Shown: piece by piece, positions 57,258 through 64,000 of the stretch
Position numbering within the stretch: the first letter of the stretch is position 1
How the letters are laid out: each line of letters starts with the position of its first letter
DNA from: Hoylesella buccalis ATCC 35310
GTDB taxonomy: Bacteria > Bacteroidota > Bacteroidia > Bacteroidales > Bacteroidaceae
Direction: 5' to 3'
DNA: 64,000 nt
Assembly (NCBI RefSeq): GCF_000177075.1
Contig: NZ_ADEG01000039.1
Span: forward strand, 160,059-224,058
Program-made: the position numbers and the translations under genes
Notes under the pieces: model-generated
Told to the model about the DNA's origin: nothing
What the model saw: the letters and a program-made list of their open reading frames with translations, nothing else
The model's database searches: none

Positions 57258-57549
57258 TCGGGGCCATATTTAATAAGGTGGAATGAATCGAACTGTCTGG
57301 CAGAAATGCAGGATAAAGGATTCGGCATTTTGATGTCAACAGCTCGATTGCTTCCATTGAAATCTAATGCTAAAGTAATGTTTTTTAGATGGAATATATA
57401 GATGATAAAAAGAGGAAGGTAGTTTAGACTGTCGACAAAAATCTGTTTTCATCTATATATTTCATTCTAAAGGATAACAACCAATGGTCATAAAATGAAC
57501 AACGTACCATTGATTTTGATCTCTATTGTTTAACTATTATCTGTCTATT
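57258..57549. other. gap inside the SusC/D locus with an inverted repeat
   Basis: About 290 bases. GAATATATAGATG (57392-57404) faces CATCTATATATTTC (57450-57463), a long A/T-rich inverted repeat with a 45-base loop. It may be a termination/processing point or an operator separating the susCD-lipoprotein-GHL10 part from the propeller-amidase part. Confidence 0.4.
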
Positions 57550-58470
57550 ATGAAAAGAAAAATGCTACTAATTTGTATCATCTGTCTACCCTTCATCGGG
57601 CAAGCGCAGGTGTTGAAGGTAGGATCGATGAAGAAGATCGACCTTCCTAATGGGCCTACAAAAACAGTTGTCGGGCTAAGTCCTGTGGGAGATTATATCC
57701 TTTTGTCTACAGCTTCCAACAACGGTCTTGTAAAGTTCGATTTAAGTACAGGGAAAACTCAGAAATTGACATCAGGAAAAGGAACAGGATTTAACGTTAA
57801 AATTTCCAATGATGGAAAACAAATTCTTTATCCTGAGAGTAGTTATTCCAAGAATAATTTGCGTCGCGTGAGTTTGAACGCTATTGATTTATCTACAGGT
57901 AAGACGCAACAACTTGTGAAACCTTCGCGCAACCTGCAAGGTTATTCAATTGGTGGTGCAACTGTTTCGGTTGTTAAAGACAATAAACAAAAGCTAACTC
58001 GTCTGCAACCCAATGCCGTCAAGCGTTTTGAGATGCCTACGTTGTCTGTTAAAAATCGTCAATTGTTGATTACTAAAGGCGGAAAGACACAAGTTTTCTC
58101 CCCCAATGGAAAGCAATTCAGCTACATTTGGCCTTCTGTTTCGCCTGATGGAACCAAAGCCCTCTACTATGTATGTGGTGTTGGCGCCTTTGTTTGCGAC
58201 TTGAATGGTTCAAATCTCAAATCTCTGGGTACACTGCGTGCTCCTCGTTGGTACAATAACGATGTTATAATTGGTATGAACGATCAAGATGACGGTGAGT
58301 ATGTTTATGCCTCTTCTATCGTAGCCAAATCATTAAGCGGACAAGAGCAAGTCTTAACTGATGACTCTGTAATCGCCATGTACCCCTATACAACGTTGAA
58401 AGGTGATAAAATCGTCTTCTCTACTCCTGCAGGAGAGGCATATATGATTGACATTAACATTAACAATTGA
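57550..58470 (+). CDS. secreted TolB/PD40-type beta-propeller protein
   Basis: A 306-residue protein; ATG 57550 gives the signal MKRKMLLICIICLPFIGQAQ. Repeated blades: VGLSPVGDYILLSTA, FDLSTGKTQKLTSG, VKISNDGKQILYPESS, PSVSPDGTKALYY. This is the PD40/TolB type of propeller, lacking any recognisable catalytic domain. Likely a periplasmic or surface scaffold or binding partner for the amidase encoded next; the two genes are 14 bases apart. Its exact role is unknown. Confidence 0.75.
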   Translation: MKRKMLLICIICLPFIGQAQVLKVGSMKKIDLPNGPTKTVVGLSPVGDYILLSTASNNGLVKFDLSTGKTQKLTSGKGTGFNVKISNDGKQILYPESSYSKNNLRRVSLNAIDLSTGKTQQLVKPSRNLQGYSIGGATVSVVKDNKQKLTRLQPNAVKRFEMPTLSVKNRQLLITKGGKTQVFSPNGKQFSYIWPSVSPDGTKALYYVCGVGAFVCDLNGSNLKSLGTLRAPRWYNNDVIIGMNDQDDGEYVYASSIVAKSLSGQEQVLTDDSVIAMYPYTTLKGDKIVFSTPAGEAYMIDININN

Positions 58471-58484
58471 TAAAGTACAATGCT

Positions 58485-61400
58485 ATGAAGAAATATATTT
58501 TACTCACATTATCATTGCTCTTTGCATCTGTTGCCCTTCAAGCAAGAAACGGCGACAATGATGTTCGTATTTATTTGAATGCGGGGCATGGCAGCTGGGG
58601 GCCCAACGACAGGCCAATGGCAACAATTCCGTATCCGGCAAATCCAGAAACAGGTCGTCCAGATACGCTTGGCTTTTATGAAACAAACACCAACTTATGG
58701 AAAATCCTGAAGTTGGGTAAAACGCTGGAAAAGATGGGTGTGAAAAAAGAGAATATTCTTTATTCCAGAACCCTCAATGGGCCTTATCCTTATGTGAAAG
58801 GTGCACCCGATGAAGAGAAATACAATCGTAATTTGTCGGAAATATGTGCTGAAGTTGAAGCAAATAATATGGATATGTTTATCTCCATTCACTCAAATGC
58901 AGCAGCAGACGGCTCACTTACTAACTATCCTTTGTTCCTTTATCGTGGACAAGATGGTAAAGGAAACGACTGGTCACCTGGAAGTTATGATATGTGTAAA
59001 GCATGTTGGGAACCGCATTTCACAAACGACATTGATATATACAGCTATTACAGCAAGACCCAGATGAATATTCGAGGCGACTCTACATTCTATGGAGGAG
59101 CTTGGGTTAGTCCAGTTACAGGGAAAAAAGGTTATCTGGGCGTACTTCGTCATGGTGTTCCCGGTTTCTTGCTCGAAGGTTATTTCCATACTTACCAGCC
59201 TGCTCGTCACCGTGCCCTCAATCCTGACTATTGTGGACAAGAAGGTATACGCGTAGCACGCGGCGTGTGTGATTACTTTAACCTCACACCTGAAAAAACA
59301 GGTTATATCATGGGAACAGTGAAGGATATGCACGAGAAAATCGTTCACCAACTGTTCAACTATGCGCCAAATACAAACGATCAATGGTTGCCACTCAATG
59401 GTGCAGAAGTCACCCTTTTGAAAGATGGAAATCAGGTAGGAGCCTACAAAGTTGATAATAACTACAACGGAGTTTTTGTTTTCGAAGGACTTGCCCCTGG
59501 CGATTATACACTTTCTGTAAAAGCAGATGGTTACAAAGAGCTGACAGAAGAGTATAAAAAAGCAATCAAAGTTGAGGCTAATCAGACGTCATACGCCAAA
59601 CTTTTGCTTGAATCAGAAAGCTATGTGCCACCTGCAATTGTTTATGAAAACTATCCCGAACCTAATTTAAAGAGTTATATAGGCGTTCCTGATAAAATAG
59701 AGTTCTCCAATTCTTCGAAAGCCTATGAAGATATTACTGGAAAAATGCAGCGTGCCATTGTTAGAGGTGATTCTACGATTATCTTATCAAACAATAATGG
59801 CGAGCCAGTGATCAGTCTGATCAATAACAAGACAAACGAGTTTGTTAAAAAACTCAGCATCAATGGTATTGCAGCGGCCGAACCTGATAATGATGGGTTC
59901 AAATCGCGTTTGAGCGATATCGCTTTCACAGCTGATGGAAAGCTTGTTGGTGTAAATAGTGAGGAATGCCAATTTAATGACGGCCAAGTCAGAGAAGGCT
60001 CTACCCGAGGAGAAATCTTCGTTTATAAGTGGGATGATTTTGATGCAGATCCCGCCGTATGGGTATCCACCAAATCTTCAGCCAACTATTATAATGCCAT
60101 TGTTGGCCGTACGCTGGCTGTCAGCGGTCCGTCTAACGACTGTCATGTGTTCATGTCTGCCGCTAATTATTGGGGTGATAAACATATCAAGCGCTTCATC
60201 GATCTGAACATTGTTGACAATCAGATTGCAAGTACGGTGTTTACTGAAAAAGATATTAAATCAACAGCTCCAAGTCCAGTTAACAAATTGGCTACAGGAT
60301 TAGAAGTTCTTCTTCAGGTTTCACCATTGGCAGACGATCAATATGTCATTGACGGAACCGAATTCCTGCCTGTTGAGTTCAAGCCAGCTAAAACAGTTAA
60401 CGTCAATAGCGAAGTACTTGGTCAGCTTTCCGATCAAGATAATTTAGTAGGACAGGCGGCAACTGGTGTTTCATTCTTTAAGTATGCTCATCATTCTATG
60501 ATGGTAACTCCATTTGTTACGGATGGAAAAGTTGGCGGCTTGCGTCTCTACGATATTACTGACGGTATTGATAAAGCCAAACTCATTCAAACAAATACTG
60601 AATTGCCAGAAGCACTTCCAGCAACAACCGATATGGGTACAGGATCAAGTGTTGATGGACAAGACATCAATTTGTATCTCATCGTAGGCAATGTGATTAC
60701 CACATTTACTACGAAAGGTATCGAACAGCCTGCCGTTAAACGTATTATGGCTTACGATTTGAAGGGCGAACAGTTGCCTGACAACTCATATAAGTTCACT
60801 TTCACTTCAAACGACAAGGCGCAATCTGCACAATTGGTATTCACTGATGCGGCAACAGGCGAGGAAGTTGGAACTGCCGACGTTCCTGATGTTAAACAAG
60901 GAAGCAATACTATTACCTTAGCAGCCGATCAATTGCCAGGGCAATCGGGCCAAAAGCTTAATTGGGCTGTAAGGTTAACAGGTTCTGCGGTTGCAAATAT
61001 CAGTCGTTTAACCTCGAATGATGCATCGATGCAATATCCAAAGACCGTATTTGTGGCTGTTGACAACTCACCTGAATCCGATTATTTCGGTCGCTTCTAT
61101 GTCAATGCATATTCTATTGGTATGTATGCATACAATCCTGATTGGACACGTATCAATGAAAATCCTTATATAGGGAAAGAAGCCAAGTGGGGTTCACAGT
61201 ACCGTTTGGGTGTTGATTCTAAGGGAACTGTCTATATCTCTGATTGGAGTGACGATCATTCCGGCGTATATCTGATGAATCCTGCCGATCTTGAAGGTGA
61301 ATACACTCAATTCTTTGTTGGCGAACGCAATAGCGACGGTCTATTTGTTAATAATGGCGTTAATGTCGGTTCATCATCTCCAGGTTTGTGTGTTTACGGT

Positions 61401-62237
61401 ACTGGAGCTGATACGAAGCTGTTCGTTTCCTTGGAAGACTTTGGAAAGGATGTCGGAGTTTATAATATCGGTAACGAAGATGGTACGATAGCATCAACGT
61501 GGGATAAAGCTCCAAGTCAAATTTTCAAGGTTGGCAGATACGAAATCAATGGAAACTGTAATCTCGTTGGTGGACTCGACGGTGGTGTTTGGGTTGCCCA
61601 GTACCGAGGTGCTGGAAATAACACGAAGGGTGTACCGTCTTTGATTTACGTTAATCATAATGGTGAAATCGTATTCAACTCAGGTACACAGGAATTTGCA
61701 CCCCTGTTGAATGGTTCAGCTAAAGCGGGATTTGCCGTCAATAAAGATAACTCGTTGTTGGTGATCAGTGATGGTACAAACGTACTCCAATTCTTTGACA
61801 TCACATGGAACGACGGAGTACCTACGCTAACACCGAAATATTCGTATAAGGCTTCACTCACGGGTACTGGCATTCAGCAAATGGCATTCGATTATGCTGG
61901 CAATTTGGTGATTGGTCATCAGGGCGTATCGATTTTCTCTATACCTACCGAGAAGAATGTAACTACGGTTCCGGCAAAGAAATCGCTTGTTATCAACGCA
62001 ACAACAGGCATCAACGAAGTAGCAGTTGCACCTCGATTGAGAATTTCACCGAATCCGACAACCGGACGCATTCGCATTGAAACGTCAGAGGTTATTAAGT
62101 CTGTACGCGTATACAGTGTTTCGGGCACATTGGTTGCCGAAGGCTTCAATGCCGATATGGATTTGAGTCGTCTGCCCAATGGCATCTATATTGTTAAGGT
62201 CAACAACTTCAATGGTGTTCGAATCATTAAGCGATAA
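58485..62237 (+). CDS. T9SS-exported N-acetylmuramoyl-L-alanine amidase with propeller-like region
   Basis: A 1250-residue protein. Signal to about residue 20, then an Amidase_3 domain (about 25-275): LNAGHGSWGP (His 35), YETNTNLW (Glu 66), ISIHSNAA (His 136) and FLLEGYFH (Glu 231) give the zinc ligands and catalytic Glu. About 285-390 is a carboxypeptidase-regulatory-like beta domain (GDYTLSVKADGYKEL). About 400-1150 is long and beta-rich, probably propeller-like. The end (RISPNPTTGRIRIETSE, then VRVYSVSGTLV and PNGIYIVKVN) is a type A T9SS sorting domain, so the enzyme is exported to the surface. It frees stem peptides from MurNAc. Strong terminator follows at 62,333. ATG 58485 chosen over 58467. 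Confidence 0.92.
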   Translation: MKKYILLTLSLLFASVALQARNGDNDVRIYLNAGHGSWGPNDRPMATIPYPANPETGRPDTLGFYETNTNLWKILKLGKTLEKMGVKKENILYSRTLNGPYPYVKGAPDEEKYNRNLSEICAEVEANNMDMFISIHSNAAADGSLTNYPLFLYRGQDGKGNDWSPGSYDMCKACWEPHFTNDIDIYSYYSKTQMNIRGDSTFYGGAWVSPVTGKKGYLGVLRHGVPGFLLEGYFHTYQPARHRALNPDYCGQEGIRVARGVCDYFNLTPEKTGYIMGTVKDMHEKIVHQLFNYAPNTNDQWLPLNGAEVTLLKDGNQVGAYKVDNNYNGVFVFEGLAPGDYTLSVKADGYKELTEEYKKAIKVEANQTSYAKLLLESESYVPPAIVYENYPEPNLKSYIGVPDKIEFSNSSKAYEDITGKMQRAIVRGDSTIILSNNNGEPVISLINNKTNEFVKKLSINGIAAAEPDNDGFKSRLSDIAFTADGKLVGVNSEECQFNDGQVREGSTRGEIFVYKWDDFDADPAVWVSTKSSANYYNAIVGRTLAVSGPSNDCHVFMSAANYWGDKHIKRFIDLNIVDNQIASTVFTEKDIKSTAPSPVNKLATGLEVLLQVSPLADDQYVIDGTEFLPVEFKPAKTVNVNSEVLGQLSDQDNLVGQAATGVSFFKYAHHSMMVTPFVTDGKVGGLRLYDITDGIDKAKLIQTNTELPEALPATTDMGTGSSVDGQDINLYLIVGNVITTFTTKGIEQPAVKRIMAYDLKGEQLPDNSYKFTFTSNDKAQSAQLVFTDAATGEEVGTADVPDVKQGSNTITLAADQLPGQSGQKLNWAVRLTGSAVANISRLTSNDASMQYPKTVFVAVDNSPESDYFGRFYVNAYSIGMYAYNPDWTRINENPYIGKEAKWGSQYRLGVDSKGTVYISDWSDDHSGVYLMNPADLEGEYTQFFVGERNSDGLFVNNGVNVGSSSPGLCVYGTGADTKLFVSLEDFGKDVGVYNIGNEDGTIASTWDKAPSQIFKVGRYEINGNCNLVGGLDGGVWVAQYRGAGNNTKGVPSLIYVNHNGEIVFNSGTQEFAPLLNGSAKAGFAVNKDNSLLVISDGTNVLQFFDITWNDGVPTLTPKYSYKASLTGTGIQQMAFDYAGNLVIGHQGVSIFSIPTEKNVTTVPAKKSLVINATTGINEVAVAPRLRISPNPTTGRIRIETSEVIKSVRVYSVSGTLVAEGFNADMDLSRLPNGIYIVKVNNFNGVRIIKR

Positions 62238-62332
62238 TCGTTGAATAAAGAAAGAATACTTTCAGCCGGTTGATAATCATTGAAAAGTTCAATTGAGCAA
62301 TCGGGTATCGGCAAAAGTTATTTAAGCATTAC

Positions 62333-62376
62333 AATCTGCAGGCATGTCTAAGGATATGGCCTGCAGATTTTTTTTT
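62333..62376 (+). terminator. terminator of the SusC/D locus
   Basis: AATCTGCAGGC (62333-62343) pairs perfectly with GCCTGCAGATT (62359-62369) around a 15-base loop, followed by a T run to 62,376. The strongest terminator in the window. Confidence 0.9.
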
Positions 62377-62508
62377 CATGGCTTCTATGTATCTATCTAT
62401 CATTAGCTGCTTTTGTGTGGTGTGGTCGCTTTTACCACCAAGGCCTTTTTGTGACTGAATAATTGCATCACAATGGGTGTTGTCCAGCGAAGAACGGAAA
62501 GTCTTGTC
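62377..62508. other. short spacer before the right direct repeat
   Basis: About 130 bases between the terminator and the right repeat copy. No recognised feature and no match to the sequence left of the other copy. Confidence 0.4.
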
Positions 62509-62599
62509 ATCGTTTTCATGAGGGGAGCGATGGTGAGGGCAAATTGAAAAAATCTTTGTAACTTTGTGGCTTCATGTAGCAAAACTAAGTAAAAGCACG

Positions 62600-63457
62600 A
62601 TGAATTTGATAGCAGTGAGCGGTTCTGATCAAACAGAATGGGCTTTTGTTGAGCAAGACGAGTTGGTTGATTTGCAAATAACCGAAGGCCTGAATCCGTA
62701 TTTTCAAACCCGCAGAGAGATGAGCAGGAGCATTCGGTTGGGTTTGGGCGAAGCCTACTTCAAGCGAAAGCTGGGACACGTCTATTTTTATGGGGCCGGC
62801 TGTAATGGCGAGGATCGAAAGAAAATGGTGGGTCAGTCCTTAGTTGCACAGTTTAAGACACCGGTCACAGTAGAGAGCGACTTGCTGGGTGCCACTCGTT
62901 CCATGTGCATGGATTTGGCGGGCATCGTGTGTATTCTGGGCACGGGATCCAATTCTTGCTTCTATGATGGTGCTAACATCGTTAAGAATGTGCGTGCCGG
63001 CGGCTATATCCTGGGAGATGAAGGCAGCGCGTCGTCTATTGGACGCGCTTTTCTTTCGGATGTATTGAAAGAGTTGGCACCTTCTGACCTGATCTCGTCT
63101 TTTTATTTTAAGCACCAAACGACAGCCCATGAAGTGATGCGCACTGTTTATGATAAGCCGCTTCCACATTATTATTTATCCTCAATAGCAACCTTTTTGA
63201 CCGATTATCAACACATGGAATATGTGCGAGATTTGGTGACTGATAATTTTAAACTTTTCTTAACGCGCAATTTGTTCCAGTATGCGTACCATCAATATCC
63301 CGTGTATTTTACAGGAAAAACGGCTGTGACCTTTGCGCCTTTGTTGCGAGCAGTTTGTCGTGAGGCGGGTTTCGAACCTGAAATGATTAACGATCATGTG
63401 GTTGAGGGACTGATGAAATATCACGCCACGCATCTGTTGACTAACCAGGGAACTTGA
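62600..63457 (+). CDS. MurK-like BadF-family protein with altered phosphate loop, right copy
   Basis: A 285-residue near-twin of the gene at 47,432, about 22 substitutions plus a different tail (LLTNQGT instead of LLSE). It has the same AVSGSDQTEW loop, so the change predates the duplication. ILGTGSNSCFYDG and GDEGSASSIGRAF are preserved. ATG 62600. That both copies keep an open frame suggests selection for function. Same caveat about kinase versus sensor. Confidence 0.85.
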   Translation: MNLIAVSGSDQTEWAFVEQDELVDLQITEGLNPYFQTRREMSRSIRLGLGEAYFKRKLGHVYFYGAGCNGEDRKKMVGQSLVAQFKTPVTVESDLLGATRSMCMDLAGIVCILGTGSNSCFYDGANIVKNVRAGGYILGDEGSASSIGRAFLSDVLKELAPSDLISSFYFKHQTTAHEVMRTVYDKPLPHYYLSSIATFLTDYQHMEYVRDLVTDNFKLFLTRNLFQYAYHQYPVYFTGKTAVTFAPLLRAVCREAGFEPEMINDHVVEGLMKYHATHLLTNQGT

Positions 63458-63532
63458 TGCATCATGTTGCTTGTACTATCTATTTGGTTACGAAGAAAAA
63501 TCACACTTCCCGTTCTCGTGATGACATTTTTC

Positions 63533-63775
63533 TTGACAAACACCCTCTCAAATTTCGCTTATTTTTCAGCAACGCTCCGTATCTTTCAAATAATGAAAAT
63601 ATGGAGCAAAAACGTTCTCTTCTGACAGACAGGTGGTTACGGGTTTTGTGCGTTACTTCCGTACCTCATGTTCGTTTGATTTCACGTTTAAAGCATGCTT
63701 TTAGCCCCCTTACCAGCATGCTATAAGCCTCTTAACCCATGTGTTTTGCTAGGAAAAAGCATGTTGATAACCACC
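63533..63775. repeat. composite intergenic repeat element G
   Basis: Copy of element F by virtue of the large duplication: TTCTTGACAA near 63,531-63,540, then the array with GCATGCTTTTAG (about 63,693), CATGCTATAAG, CATGTGTTTTGCT and CATGTTGATAA. Spacing again 21-23 bases. Small substitutions relative to F. Confidence 0.65.
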
Positions 63776-63795
63776 TTTACCCCAAATCGGTCATT

Positions 63796-63842
63796 AGGAT
63801 TTCTCTGTGTCGTACGGCAAAGAGAAATCCTTTAATTTTTTC
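63796..63842 (+). terminator. probable terminator near the right edge
   Basis: AGGATTTCTCT (63796-63806) pairs perfectly with AGAGAAATCCT (63821-63831); the loop contains the palindrome CGTACG. A T-rich stretch TTAATTTTTT follows. It is 340 bases after the murK-like gene. The remaining bases to 64,000 hold no supported gene. Confidence 0.55.
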
Positions 63843-64000
63843 CATATGGACAAGAATGATTGTCGTGTTTTTAGTGATCTGGCCAAATATAGGATATGCT
63901 TGTCTTTTGTTCTCCCCAGATAGGCTGGCGTTGATAGCAATTCGTACCGAATTGTCTTCAGAAATTTCTTCTTGTTGGAATTAATCAGCGCATGTCTGAA

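Larger units (their letters stand above)
62509..63784. repeat. 1,276-base direct repeat, right copy
   Basis: Match to 47341-48616 from ATCGTTT to CCCCA. Contains TAACTTTG (62559-62566), the second murK-like gene and element G. After 63,784 the two copies part completely, the left leading to susC and the right to a hairpin. The right border is only 215 bases from the window end, so further copies may exist beyond. Confidence 0.88.

Noticed and set aside
63739..63984. 81-codon frame at the right edge
   Set aside because: It runs through the repeat tail and the hairpin at 63,796-63,831, lacks a recognised domain or signal, and is not conserved in the left copy.

Overview
The window looks like a chromosomal piece of a Bacteroidales bacterium, most likely Prevotellaceae. 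Evidence: a SusC/SusD pair, DUF4251, DUF1599, DUF3098 and DUF1343 proteins, type IX secretion C-termini, lipoprotein signals, Bacteroidetes-type promoters (TTTG, 19-21 bases, TAnnTTTG) and weak Shine-Dalgarno sites. No rRNA, tRNA, transposase or CRISPR array was seen. The species cannot be named from sequence alone.

Left part (1-30.4 kb), mostly housekeeping: a truncated SLC13-type permease; a secreted endonuclease I; a DUF4251 lipoprotein; a membrane-anchored GH25 lysozyme; a minus-strand operon (DUF1599, a DoxX-like membrane protein, tpiA, a SPOR protein, folE, xthA); cca; a three-gene RND efflux operon; an LpxA-like acyltransferase; a vitamin B6 operon (a degenerate ThiD-type kinase fused to an AraC DNA-binding domain, then pdxS and pdxT); a plus-strand operon (ftsX, DUF3098, uppP, truB, queA, folK); rpsO; typA.

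Right part (30.7-63.5 kb), the striking region: an almost continuous set of genes for breaking down and salvaging peptidoglycan. On the minus strand, reading 46,968 to 30,710: NamZ-type exo-muramidase, Na+/solute symporter, a split amidase with an inserted domain, a phosphoesterase with a PQQ-type beta-propeller, a GT2 glycosyltransferase, an AmpG-type permease, a second NamZ, then MurT-, MurK- and MurQ-like genes, and a beta-lactamase-fold/SGNH fusion. On the plus strand a 13.9 kb SusC/SusD locus follows, with a DigH-like (GHL10) hydrolase, a T9SS-exported amidase and two beta-propeller-like proteins. It is bracketed by two 1,276-base direct repeats, each holding a MurK-like gene whose phosphate-binding motif has lost its usual residues.

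Working model (inference): surface amidase and DigH-like hydrolase strip and cut foreign or shed peptidoglycan; SusC/D import glycans; periplasmic NamZ enzymes, the split amidase and serine hydrolases finish them; MurT, AmpG and the symporter move products inward; MurK and MurQ convert MurNAc to GlcNAc-6-phosphate.

Seven intergenic regions carry degenerate arrays with a 22-base period around a CATGCTTTT/CATTGCTTTT core. Four are coupled to a second conserved module with an inverted repeat, resembling the composite, minisatellite-bearing BrickBuilt MITEs described in Porphyromonas gingivalis.
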